A stretch of 64,000 bases of DNA from Oscillospiraceae bacterium. Its GTDB lineage: Bacteria > Bacillota > Clostridia > Oscillospirales > Oscillospiraceae. The notes beneath the pieces were generated by a model. The model made no database searches. It saw only the letters and a program-made list of their open reading frames with translations, and had not been told where the DNA came from. The stretch lies in NCBI GenBank assembly GCA_022800665.1, contig JAAWQS010000003.1:16828-80827 (forward strand), read 5' to 3'. Made by a program: the position numbers and the translations under genes. This document shows positions 36,730-44,005 of this stretch, piece after piece. Every line of letters begins with the position of its first letter. Positions within the stretch are counted from its first letter, which is position 1.

Positions 36730-37272
36730 ATGAAGTTCACATTTACATGCAAAAAGGTGTCCCTGAACGATTCAATCAAGGAGTATGCCGAGAAGAAAAT
36801 CTCTAAACTGGACCGCTACTTCCGTGAGGACGCCGACGCACTTGTGACCTTCTCGGTGGAGAAAAGCCACCGCTGCGTTGTGGAAATCACCATCGTCAGC
36901 GGCAGCACTCTGTTCCGCGCCCAGGAGGAGTCCAGAGACGGCGATATGCGGGGCGCCATTGACGCCGCCGCCGCCACCATTGACCGCCAGATCCGCAAGA
37001 ACAAAACCCGTCTGTCCAAACGCCTGCGCCAGGATGCCCTCGCGCCTGCCGTCCCCGCGGAGTTCGATGTCAGCGAGGAAACCGAGTTCCAGGTCGTCCG
37101 CACCAAGCACATCTTCGCAAAACCCATGAGCGAGGATGAGGCAATTCTGCAGATGAACCTGCTGGACCACGATTTCTTCGTTTACCGCAATATGGAGGGT
37201 GTGGTCAGCGTTGTGTACCGCCGTAAAAACGGCGGCTATGGCCTGCTGGAGACCGACGGCGTAGAGGAATAA
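36730..37272 (+). CDS. hpf: Ribosome hibernation-promoting factor, long form
   Basis: A 180-residue protein that dimerises 70S ribosomes to inactive 100S particles in stationary phase. The N-terminal HPF/RaiA domain spans residues 1-95, and the C-terminal dimerisation domain starts near KHIFAKPMSEDEAILQMNLL and ends YRRKNGGYGLLE. AGAAAGGAG precedes the ATG. A TATACT box sits about 38 bases upstream with only a weak -35, so an alternative sigma factor is possible. Confidence 0.96.
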   Translation: MKFTFTCKKVSLNDSIKEYAEKKISKLDRYFREDADALVTFSVEKSHRCVVEITIVSGSTLFRAQEESRDGDMRGAIDAAAATIDRQIRKNKTRLSKRLRQDALAPAVPAEFDVSEETEFQVVRTKHIFAKPMSEDEAILQMNLLDHDFFVYRNMEGVVSVVYRRKNGGYGLLETDGVEE

Positions 37273-37303
37273 GCCATCCGGCGCATGATGCGCCCATTGA
37301 TAC

Positions 37304-37340
37304 GCTGGAGCGGGGCCGCGAGGCTCCGCTCCAGCTTTAT
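37304..37340 (+). terminator. Terminator-like hairpin after hpf
   Basis: GCTGGAGCGG / CCGCTCCAGC stem followed by TTTATG. Confidence 0.6.
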
Positions 37341-37362
37341 GAGCTGAATTTGGAGATAATAT

Positions 37363-38034
37363 ATGTATAGAATCTTTCTCGTTGAGGACGATGACGCCAT
37401 TGCCTCTGCCGTCGCCGCGCACATCTCCTCCTGGGGCTGGGAGGCCCGGCGGGCCGGAGACCTGACGCGGGTGCTGGAGGAGTTCGCCGCCTTTGCCCCC
37501 CATCTGGTGCTGCTGGACATCGGCCTGCCCTATCGCAACGGCTACCACTGGTGCAGTGAAATCCGGCGGCTGAGCCGGGTGCCGGTTGTCTTCCTCTCCT
37601 CTGCCTCGGACAACATGAACATTGTCATGGCCATGAACATGGGCGGGGACGACTTCATCGCCAAGCCCTTTGACCTGGAGGTGCTGGCTGCAAAGGTGCA
37701 GGCCCTGCTGCGGCGGACCTATGATTTCGGCTCCGTTGCGCCGCTGCTGGAGCACCGGGGCGCGGCGCTGGATACCGGAGACAACACCCTCTCCTACGAG
37801 GGCCGGAAGCTGGAGCTGACCCGGAACGAATACCGGATTCTCCAGGTCCTGCTGGAGCACAAGGGGAAGACCGTCTCCAGAGATACCCTGATGCAGAAGC
37901 TGTGGGAGACGGACAGCTTTGTGGACGAAAATACCCTGACCGTCAACATGACCCGCCTCCGGCGGAAGCTGGAGGGCTTGGGTCTGGAGAATTTTATCCA
38001 TACCAAGAAGGGCTTGGGATACCTGCTGGAGTGA
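37363..38034 (+). CDS. OmpR-family response regulator (BceR-like)
   Basis: Response regulator of 223 residues: receiver domain with acidic pocket EDDD and phospho-acceptor Asp52 in LLDIGLP, then a winged-helix DNA-binding domain from about residue 130. The sequence style and pairing with an intramembrane-sensing kinase place it in the BceR/VirR antimicrobial-peptide response group. It is separated by 4 bp from the kinase gene. Its normal partner, a BceAB-type ABC transporter, is not encoded here. Confidence 0.93.
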   Translation: MYRIFLVEDDDAIASAVAAHISSWGWEARRAGDLTRVLEEFAAFAPHLVLLDIGLPYRNGYHWCSEIRRLSRVPVVFLSSASDNMNIVMAMNMGGDDFIAKPFDLEVLAAKVQALLRRTYDFGSVAPLLEHRGAALDTGDNTLSYEGRKLELTRNEYRILQVLLEHKGKTVSRDTLMQKLWETDSFVDENTLTVNMTRLRRKLEGLGLENFIHTKKGLGYLLE

Positions 38035-38038
38035 TACA

Positions 38039-39025
38039 ATGAGAATGCTTTTGGGATATTTGAAGGAACGGACCTGGTTCGTACTGCTGCTGGCGCTGTG
38101 GGTGGCCCTGTTTGCAGGGGTGCTGTATCTCTACAATTTGCCGCCGGAGGCGGCGGGGTACGGCGGACTGCTGTGCGCGGCGGCGCTGCTGCTGTGGACG
38201 GCGGTGGATTTCGTGCGCTACCGGCGGAAAATCTGGCTGCTGCGGAGTATGCTGGGGCAGGCGTCGCTGCTGATGGACTCCCTGCCGGAAGCCGTGGGAC
38301 CGAAGGAGGAGGTCTACCACGCGCTGCTCCAGGAGCTGCATCGGGAGCAGCAGGCCGCCGTCTCCGCCTCCGACGCTTGGCGGCGGGAGACAACGGATTA
38401 CTATACCCTCTGGGTCCACCAGATCAAAACGCCCATCGCCGCTATGCGCCTGATGCTCCAGGGGGACGAAACGGACCAGGGCCGGGAGCTGGCAGCGGAA
38501 CTGTTCCGGGTGGAGCGGTACGTGGAACTGGCGTTGAGCTACCTGCGTTTAGGCGGCTCCGGTACGGATTACGTTATTCGGGAGTACCCCCTGGACAACA
38601 TCCTCCGCAAAGCCGTGCGGAAGTATGCGCCGCTGTTTATCCGGGGGAAGGTGTCTATAGACCTCCAGGAGACGGGAATGACCGTACTGACAGATGAGAA
38701 GTGGCTGCAATTGGTGGTGGAGCAGGTACTGTCCAATGCGGTGAAGTATGCGCCCGGCGGACGGGTGACAATGCGCCAGGAGATGGATGCCCTCCTCATT
38801 GAAGACAACGGCATCGGCATCGCCCAGGAGGACCTGCCGCGGGTGTTTGAACAGGGCTTCACCGGGTATAATGGCCGGGTGGATAATCGGTCCACCGGCA
38901 TCGGGCTGTACCTCTGCCGCCAGATTTGCCGGAAATTGGGCCACACCATCACGGTGGATTCCGAGCAGGGGAAGGGGACCAGGGTCTCCATCGGTCTGGC
39001 AAGGCCATTTCTGGATGTGGAGTAG
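38039..39025 (+). CDS. Intramembrane-sensing histidine kinase (BceS-like)
   Basis: Kinase of 328 residues with two N-terminal helices (about 12-32 and 40-57) joined by a very short loop, so it has no extracellular sensor. The H box WVHQIKTP carries His127; N, G1 and G2 boxes follow (SNAVKYAP, EDNGIGIA, GIGLYLC). In the BceS family the signal comes from a partner ABC transporter, which is missing from this neighbourhood. Confidence 0.93.
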   Translation: MRMLLGYLKERTWFVLLLALWVALFAGVLYLYNLPPEAAGYGGLLCAAALLLWTAVDFVRYRRKIWLLRSMLGQASLLMDSLPEAVGPKEEVYHALLQELHREQQAAVSASDAWRRETTDYYTLWVHQIKTPIAAMRLMLQGDETDQGRELAAELFRVERYVELALSYLRLGGSGTDYVIREYPLDNILRKAVRKYAPLFIRGKVSIDLQETGMTVLTDEKWLQLVVEQVLSNAVKYAPGGRVTMRQEMDALLIEDNGIGIAQEDLPRVFEQGFTGYNGRVDNRSTGIGLYLCRQICRKLGHTITVDSEQGKGTRVSIGLARPFLDVE

Positions 39026-39070
39026 CAGAACCGGAAACCGTTGCAAACAGGGGACTCTACTGCTGGTCGG

Positions 39071-39100
39071 TTGCAAAAAATCCGCCGGTTATGCTATACT
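39071..39100 (+). promoter_or_regulatory. Promoter of the XRE-membrane protein gene
   Basis: TTGCAA (39071-39076), 18-bp spacer, TATACT (39095-39100), leaving a leader of only about 17 bases before the ATG. Confidence 0.72.
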
Positions 39101-39123
39101 TGCGGTCAGGAGGTGTGCCAACC

Positions 39124-39897
39124 ATGTTTAGAATCGACAATCAAAAATTCGGCGCATTTGTTGCAGAGCTGCGAAGAGAAAAGGGCATGACCCAGAAGGA
39201 GCTGGCAGAGCGTCTGTTTGTCTCGGACAAAGCGGTGAGCAAGTGGGAGCGGGGGCTGAGCCTGCCGGATATATCCCTGCTGCAGCCTATGGCGGATATT
39301 TTCGGCGTGTCCGTCACTGAGCTGCTGGGCGGAGAGCATAGAAAAGCCAGGGAGTTCTCCACCAGCGAGGAAGAATGGATCGTAGAGGGCGCGGTGGTCG
39401 CGCTGACCGGCCAGGAGGAGGCGCGGCAGAGACAGAATCGCCGCCGCTGGGGGGGACTCTACGCCGCCGCGCTGGCCTGCGCTGTGCTGGAGGCGCTGCT
39501 GTTCGGCAGGCGCCTGCTGGACCCGGCTGCTGCACTGATGATTCTCCCCCCTGTGCTGGCCGCAATATTTGGGCTGCATTTCTGCTGCTTTGCCAAGGAA
39601 AAGCTGCCTGCTTTTTATGACCAGTACAAAGTCAACTTCTACAGCTCCGGGATGATGCGCATGGATGTGGGCGGCGTTTATTTCAACAACAGCAACTGGC
39701 CCCATATTTTATATGTCCTCCGGGTCTGGTGTACGGCCATGCTGGCCGGATGGATTCCCGCGTATGCAGTTGTCTACAGTGCGGCGGCTTTGCTGCCGGA
39801 GATTGCGCGGTACGTTGTGCTGCTGCTCCTGTTTTTCCCAGCCTTCTTTGGAGGACTCTTCGGGCCGGTCTATGCAGTCGGAAAAAAGTACGAGTAA
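39124..39897 (+). CDS. XRE-family regulator with C-terminal membrane domain
   Basis: Protein of 257 residues: an N-terminal Cro/C1-type HTH (FVAELRREKGMTQKELAERL, then VSDKAVSKWERG) and a membrane part with about four helices. GGAGG lies 9 bases before the ATG. Such membrane-tethered XRE proteins are common in gut Clostridia next to two-component systems. It has its own promoter. Target and signal are unknown. Confidence 0.88.
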   Translation: MFRIDNQKFGAFVAELRREKGMTQKELAERLFVSDKAVSKWERGLSLPDISLLQPMADIFGVSVTELLGGEHRKAREFSTSEEEWIVEGAVVALTGQEEARQRQNRRRWGGLYAAALACAVLEALLFGRRLLDPAAALMILPPVLAAIFGLHFCCFAKEKLPAFYDQYKVNFYSSGMMRMDVGGVYFNNSNWPHILYVLRVWCTAMLAGWIPAYAVVYSAAALLPEIARYVVLLLLFFPAFFGGLFGPVYAVGKKYE

Positions 39898-39905
39898 ACC
39901 TATAA

Positions 39906-40142
39906 TTAGGGACGCAGTGGCATTTTGGCATGAAGCGCCACACCGTAGGGGCCACAGCCGCCAACGTCCACGACATCACTGTGGCAGCGGAGCTGCTGCG
40001 TGAGGATGACGAGATTGTCTACAGAGACAGCGCTTATTTGGGACTCCAAAGCCGGGAGGAAGTCAAACAGGATCCGCACCTTTCCCCCATCGAATGCAGA
40101 ATCAACCGTCGGCCCAAAGTCTCCGACAACGCCATGGCGTAG
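39906..40142 (+). pseudogene. Truncated IS5-family transposase remnant
   Basis: 79 codons read LGTQWHFGMKRHTVGATAAN, then VHDITVAAELLREDDEIVYR, then DSAYLGLQSREEVKQDPHLS and INRRPKVSDNAMA before TAG. TQWHFGMK and the following DxxY-type stretch are the catalytic core of IS5-type transposases. Sequence normally found between GMK and HTV, and after INRRPK, is missing, so there are at least two deletions. No start codon with ribosome site and no terminal inverted repeats were seen. It is a scar, not an active element. Confidence 0.72.
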
Positions 40143-40273
40143 CGGCCTCTCCCATGCAGGGCGCCACCGTGCTACCGGCCTTGCCGGCGGTCCTGGTGGC
40201 GCCACTTCCCACGCGGTCATACATTAACTTCTTTATGGTATGTGCCCTAAATGGCTCCGCCTGTTTTTATCCC
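40143..40273. other. Non-coding gap after the transposase remnant
   Basis: 131 bp of unassigned sequence, possibly the rest of the decayed element; no gene or terminator recognised. Confidence 0.4.
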
Positions 40274-41026
40274 TTAAAGCCCTGGGATTTTCGGTCTCTT
40301 CGCCAACAGAACCTTGCCCATGCACACCAGCCCCCGTCCGCTGTCCGGGGGCAGTACCACATCGGCGTCGGCACGCGCCCGGTTCAGGGAGAAGAGATAC
40401 ACCATCCCCATACGGTCCCGGACATACTGCTTACACAGCATGTCGCCGTCCACACAGAAAATGCCTACATCCCCGTTGGACAGCGGGTCCCGGTTGACAT
40501 AGGCAATGGCTCCGTCGTGAATATACGGCTCCATGGAGTCCCCTTGTATACGCACCGCAAATTCTGCCCCCTGCGGCACGGCCCCGCTGACTTCGATCCA
40601 GTCGAAGTCCTCCCCAAAGACCGGGGAGGCATAGCCCGCCGCTGCCGGACTGCAGTAGAGGGGAATCTGGCGAACCTCCTCCATCTCTCCATCCAGCTCC
40701 CAGTCCTGCCGGTAGGCGCACAGCGCGTCCGCCACCGCATGGAGGGCCTGCCGTCCGCCGATGTCCAACCCCCGGTATTTCTGCAGCAGGCTCAGCTCAT
40801 CCGGCCCGCAGGCTGGGCCTTTGTTCTCGAAATCGTCTTGATAGAGATAGTTGGGGTCCACGTCCAGCGCCGAGAAGAGGCGCAGCAGCACATCCTCTCG
40901 CATGGCGTTATGGCCGGTTTCATAGTTGCTGACCGCAGAGAGACTCACACCCAGCGCTTTGGCCAGTTCCCCTTGGCTGATGCCCAATTCCTTTCGCCGC
41001 GCCCGCAGCCGCTGCCCAAAGCTCAT
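40274..41026 (-). CDS. XRE-family regulator with S24 (LexA/CI-type) autoprotease domain
   Basis: Regulator of 250 residues: N-terminal HTH (LRARRKELGISQGELAKALG, then VSLSAVSNYETG) and C-terminal S24 peptidase with the catalytic serine in IQGDSMEPYIHDG and the lysine in MLCKQYVRD. Like lambda CI and ImmR-type repressors it could lose DNA binding by self-cleavage after DNA damage. It is not LexA: the HTH is Cro/CI-like rather than winged. It is divergently transcribed from a PTS EIIC gene across a region with two palindromes, and next to a transposase scar. Confidence 0.92.
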   Translation of the reverse strand: MSFGQRLRARRKELGISQGELAKALGVSLSAVSNYETGHNAMREDVLLRLFSALDVDPNYLYQDDFENKGPACGPDELSLLQKYRGLDIGGRQALHAVADALCAYRQDWELDGEMEEVRQIPLYCSPAAAGYASPVFGEDFDWIEVSGAVPQGAEFAVRIQGDSMEPYIHDGAIAYVNRDPLSNGDVGIFCVDGDMLCKQYVRDRMGMVYLFSLNRARADADVVLPPDSGRGLVCMGKVLLAKRPKIPGL

Positions 41027-41055
41027 AATGCGTCCTCCTGTGGAATAGTAGCAAT

Positions 41056-41084
41056 AGTATACCGAAAATCCTGTAAAAAATCAA
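41056..41084 (-). promoter_or_regulatory. Promoter of the XRE-S24 gene
   Basis: Minus strand: TTGATT (41084-41079), 17-bp spacer, TATACT (41061-41056). Confidence 0.75.
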
Positions 41085-41085
41085 C

Positions 41086-41100
41086 CTCTGCCGAGCAGAG
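41086..41100. promoter_or_regulatory. Palindrome CTCTGC-CGA-GCAGAG upstream of the S24-gene promoter
   Basis: Perfect 6-bp arms with a 3-base centre, lying between the two divergent promoters and abutting the -35 of the S24 regulator gene; candidate operator. Confidence 0.5.
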
Positions 41101-41118
41101 AACTTTTCCAGTCCCCTC

Positions 41119-41146
41119 TTGACAAATGGTAAAAATAGGGTACAAT
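41119..41146 (+). promoter_or_regulatory. Promoter of the EIIC gene
   Basis: Perfect TTGACA (41119-41124), 16-bp spacer, TACAAT (41141-41146). Confidence 0.78.
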
Positions 41147-41153
41147 AGGACAG

Positions 41154-41173
41154 GCATATGTCATGACATATGC
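41154..41173. promoter_or_regulatory. 20-bp perfect palindrome at the EIIC transcription start
   Basis: GCATATGTCATGACATATGC is its own reverse complement and begins 8 bases after the -10 box, an ideal repressor position. Confidence 0.65.
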
Positions 41174-41199
41174 AAATTCAAGGAAAAGAGTACATAACA

Positions 41200-41280
41200 A
41201 TGGATAAGCTGTAAGCATTTCTGAAACGAAAAAACATCGTCATTTCCGGCAAACGCTATGGCATCGACGCCCTGAGCGCC
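41200..41280 (+). other. 5' part of the EIIC reading frame, interrupted by TAA at codon 5
   Basis: ATG GAT AAG CTG TAA is followed in the same frame by 22 sense codons (AFLKRKNIVISGKRYGIDAL and onward) that look like the natural EIIC N-terminus and run into the long frame at 41281. An AAGGAAA ribosome site precedes the ATG. The gene is thus probably broken or needs re-initiation. Confidence 0.7.
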
Positions 41281-42300
41281 ATGGCCCAGGGCCTGTTCTG
41301 CTCCCTCCTCATTGGTACGATTGTCAAAACGCTGGGCGAACAGGCGGGCCTCCCCTTCCTGGTGGACGCGGGCGGCTACGCCGCCACTATGAGCGGAGCC
41401 GCCATGGCGGTCGCCATTGGCTTTGCCCTCCAGGCCCCGCCCCTGGTTCTCTTCTCCCTGGCTACCGTGGGCTATGCCGCCAACGCTCTGGGCAGCACCA
41501 GCCTGGTCCCTGGCCAGGCTGGCGCTGGTGGACCGCTGGCAGTTCTTTTCATCGCCATTATTGCCGCCGAGCTTGGTAAGGCCGTGTCCAAGGAAACCAA
41601 GGTCGATATTTTGGTCACGCCCCTGGCGACAATCCTGACCGGCGTAGCCCTGTCCGCCTGGTGGGCCCCTGCCATCGGCACCGCCGCTACCGCCATAGGC
41701 AACGTTATTATGTGGGCCACCGAGCTGCAGCCCTTCCTGATGGGCATTGTGGTCTCCGTCCTCATCGGCATCGCTCTCACCCTGCCCATCTCCTCCGCCG
41801 CCATCTGCGCCGCCTTCGGCCTGACCGGTTTGGCGGGAGGCGCGGCAGTGGCAGGCTGCTGTGCCAACATGGTGGGCTTCGCAGCGCTCTCCTTCCGGGA
41901 AAACAGCTGGGGCGGACTGGTAAGCCAGGGACTTGGGACCTCTATGCTCCAGATGGGCAACATTGTAAAAAACCCCCGTATCTGGCTCCCCGCTATTTTT
42001 ACATCCGCGATCACTGGCCCTATTGCCACCTGCGTGTTCCACCTGGAGATGAACGGCCCGCCGGTGTCCTCCGGTATGGGTACCTGCGGCCTGGTGGCCC
42101 AGATCGGCGTGTGGACCGGCTGGCTGGCCCCCAGCGAACTGGCGCTGGCCAACGGAGCAGCTGCTATTGTACCCGGCGCAATGGACTGGCTGGGCCTGCT
42201 CCTGATCTCCTTTGTTCTGCCTGCGGCGCTGTGCTGGGCTTTCGGACTCTGGTTCCGGAGGATTGGCTGGATCAAGGAGGGGGATTTGACCCTGCAATAA
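41281..42300 (+). CDS. PTS EIIC-type membrane protein (PTS_EIIC_2), probably 5'-disrupted
   Basis: Polytopic membrane protein; the remaining frame has 339 residues with eight or more helices and the family blocks MAQGLFCSLLIGTI, MAVAIGFALQAPPLV and NGPPVSSGMGTCGLVAQIG. It belongs to the stand-alone EIIC_2 group (no EIIA/EIIB domains); the substrate is unknown. The true start is likely ATG at 41200, but TAA at codon 5 stops it; the first internal ATG (41281) lacks a ribosome site. Expression is controlled by a promoter with a 20-bp palindrome and divergent from an S24 regulator. Confidence 0.8.
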   Translation: MAQGLFCSLLIGTIVKTLGEQAGLPFLVDAGGYAATMSGAAMAVAIGFALQAPPLVLFSLATVGYAANALGSTSLVPGQAGAGGPLAVLFIAIIAAELGKAVSKETKVDILVTPLATILTGVALSAWWAPAIGTAATAIGNVIMWATELQPFLMGIVVSVLIGIALTLPISSAAICAAFGLTGLAGGAAVAGCCANMVGFAALSFRENSWGGLVSQGLGTSMLQMGNIVKNPRIWLPAIFTSAITGPIATCVFHLEMNGPPVSSGMGTCGLVAQIGVWTGWLAPSELALANGAAAIVPGAMDWLGLLLISFVLPAALCWAFGLWFRRIGWIKEGDLTLQ

Positions 42301-42307
42301 GAGTCCC

Positions 42308-42829
42308 CTATCCTCCAAAAAACAGCCGTACCGCAAAGGCGGCGGACATGAAGCCTGCCAGGTCGGCCAGCAGTGCGGCAGGTATCGCATAGCGGGTTTT
42401 GCGTATGCCTGCGGAGCCGAAATAGACGGCGATGGTGTAAAAGGTGGTCTCTGTGCTGCCCAGCATCACCGCCGCCGTCCGTCCAATATAGGAATCCGGA
42501 CCGTAGGCGGCCATCAGCTCGCTGCCAATCGCCAGCGCACCGCTGCCGCTGACCGGACGGACAAACAACAGCCCCACTGTCTCCGGCGGGATGCACAGAG
42601 CCGCCAACGCCGGCGCCAGCAGCTGCCCCAGCAGGTCCATGGCCCCGGAGGCCCGCAGCATATATACCGCCGTCATCAGTCCCACCAGGGACGGCAGAAT
42701 GCCTGTGAGAATGGTCAGGCCCTCCTGCGCCCCTTGGGTCAGGGCTTCGTAGACGTTCACCCGCTTTCCCAGCCCGAACAGCGCCACAAAGGCCAGCAGC
42801 AGCGGTACCAAATATGCAGAATAGTCCAT
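42308..42829 (-). CDS. spmB: Spore maturation protein B
   Basis: Membrane protein of 173 residues related to nucleoside-transport gate domains; with SpmA it is needed for spore core dehydration and heat resistance. Typical blocks are GAQEGLTILTGILPSLVGL, RPVSGSGALAIGSEL and MLGSTETTFYTIAVYFG. The start at 42829 has GAGGGGGA 6 bases upstream; upstream in-frame codons overlap spmA and were dropped. It follows spmA by 10 bp. Confidence 0.95.
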   Translation of the reverse strand: MDYSAYLVPLLLAFVALFGLGKRVNVYEALTQGAQEGLTILTGILPSLVGLMTAVYMLRASGAMDLLGQLLAPALAALCIPPETVGLLFVRPVSGSGALAIGSELMAAYGPDSYIGRTAAVMLGSTETTFYTIAVYFGSAGIRKTRYAIPAALLADLAGFMSAAFAVRLFFGG

Positions 42830-42839
42830 AAGTTCCCCC

Positions 42840-43418
42840 TCAATTTCTCCAGATTTTGGAGAATATGCCCGCCGCCAGCAGTCCCGCCGCCACCGAGAGC
42901 GCGGACGCCGTCCAAACCGCCGGCAGGATATCAAACGCGCTTTCCGCGCCCAGAGCCGCCCGTACGCCTGCTACCGTGGTGGGCAGGAGCTGGATGGAGG
43001 CTGTATTCAGCACCACCAGCCTGCACAGCTCATCCGTCGCCCTGCCGCCGGTCCCCGCCGCCATGCGCTGCGCCGCCTTCACCCCCAGAGGCGTGGCGGC
43101 GTTGCCCAGCCCCAGCAGGTTAGCGGATACATTGCCGGACAGCGCGGCCAGCGTATCCGGGTCCTGGGAGGCCCGTGGCAGCAGCCGCCCCAGCAGGGGC
43201 CGGAACAGACGGCAGAGTCCGTCCAGCAGCCCGCAGGCTTTCATCACCGACATCACCCCGTTCCACAGACACATGACCCCCGCCATGCCCAGGCAGAGCT
43301 CTACCGCCGCCCCCGCTCCCTCCAGCGCGGCGCTGCCCACCGCGCCGATGGTTCCCTTGAAAAGACCGCACACAACAGACAGTGCCACCATGCCGGACCA
43401 CACCCAAGCCATTGCCAT
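42840..43418 (-). CDS. spmA: Spore maturation protein A
   Basis: Membrane protein of 192 residues, partner of SpmB. The region LPRASQDPDTLAALSGNVSA with NLLGLGNAATPLG is the family hallmark. First gene of the spmAB operon, divergent from an AbrB-like regulator. An inverted repeat CGCTAT...ATAGCG (43454-43475) lies upstream. Confidence 0.95.
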   Translation of the reverse strand: MAMAWVWSGMVALSVVCGLFKGTIGAVGSAALEGAGAAVELCLGMAGVMCLWNGVMSVMKACGLLDGLCRLFRPLLGRLLPRASQDPDTLAALSGNVSANLLGLGNAATPLGVKAAQRMAAGTGGRATDELCRLVVLNTASIQLLPTTVAGVRAALGAESAFDILPAVWTASALSVAAGLLAAGIFSKIWRN

Positions 43419-43453
43419 TTTATTCCACTTCCTTATTATTTTTGAACGGTAAA

Positions 43454-43475
43454 CGCTATCCCTAAATATATAGCG
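43454..43475. promoter_or_regulatory. Inverted repeat upstream of spmA
   Basis: CGCTAT and ATAGCG arms 10 bp apart in the spmA/abrB divergent region; possible operator. Confidence 0.35.
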
Positions 43476-43526
43476 ATAAAAATCAAAAAAATGCGAAGAT
43501 TTTACTATAATTTTTGTAAAAAATGG

Positions 43527-43556
43527 TTGAAATGCACCCCCATTGTGTGGTAATCT
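43527..43556 (+). promoter_or_regulatory. Candidate promoter of the AbrB-like gene
   Basis: TTGAAA (43527-43532), 18-bp spacer, TAATCT (43551-43556). Confidence 0.45.
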
Positions 43557-43620
43557 AACTTATACAATCCAGGAGAGGCAAGTACCTCTGAATTTGTGGA
43601 GTTGAAAGGGAGGGTTTACC

Positions 43621-43902
43621 ATGAAGACGACTGGAATTGTAAGACGGGTAGACGAATTGGGAAGGATTGTGCTGCCGATTGAACTGCGCCGGACGATGGA
43701 TATTGCGGAGAAAGATATGTTGGAAATCTTTGTGGAAGATTCCTCTATCGTTCTGAAGAAGTACGTGAATACCTGCATCTTTTGCAACAGCGCCGAGGAC
43801 ATTGCCGTATTTCGCGGCAAAAATGTGTGCCCGCAGTGCCTGCGGGATTTGCAGGACCTGACCGCAAAGCTGATCAAGCCGGCGCAGATGGCAGGCGACT
43901 AA
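43621..43902 (+). CDS. AbrB-family transition-state regulator with zinc-ribbon tail
   Basis: A 93-residue DNA-binding protein. Residues 1-50 form the swapped-hairpin AbrB/SpoVT domain (KTTGIVRRVDELGRIVLPIE). Residues 51-80 contain two CxxC pairs (CIFC and CPQC) that look like a small zinc ribbon, a variant common in Clostridia. Such proteins control the shift from growth to sporulation. AAAGGGAGG precedes the ATG. It is divergent from spmA. Confidence 0.93.
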   Translation: MKTTGIVRRVDELGRIVLPIELRRTMDIAEKDMLEIFVEDSSIVLKKYVNTCIFCNSAEDIAVFRGKNVCPQCLRDLQDLTAKLIKPAQMAGD

Positions 43903-43954
43903 CCGCGTCAGCCGGTTTTCCGGCGGGCACACGGTTGGCCTCTGATATGCGCTG

Positions 43955-43986
43955 AGCGCCTGAAACCTTACGGTTCCAGGCGCTTC
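43955..43986. terminator. Terminator-like hairpin between the AbrB-like gene and the convergent ATPase gene
   Basis: GAGCGCCTG...CAGGCGCTTC stem extended by AAACC/GGTT; no long T run. Confidence 0.55.
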
Positions 43987-44005
43987 CCGTTGTCTGTATG
44001 CGCTT

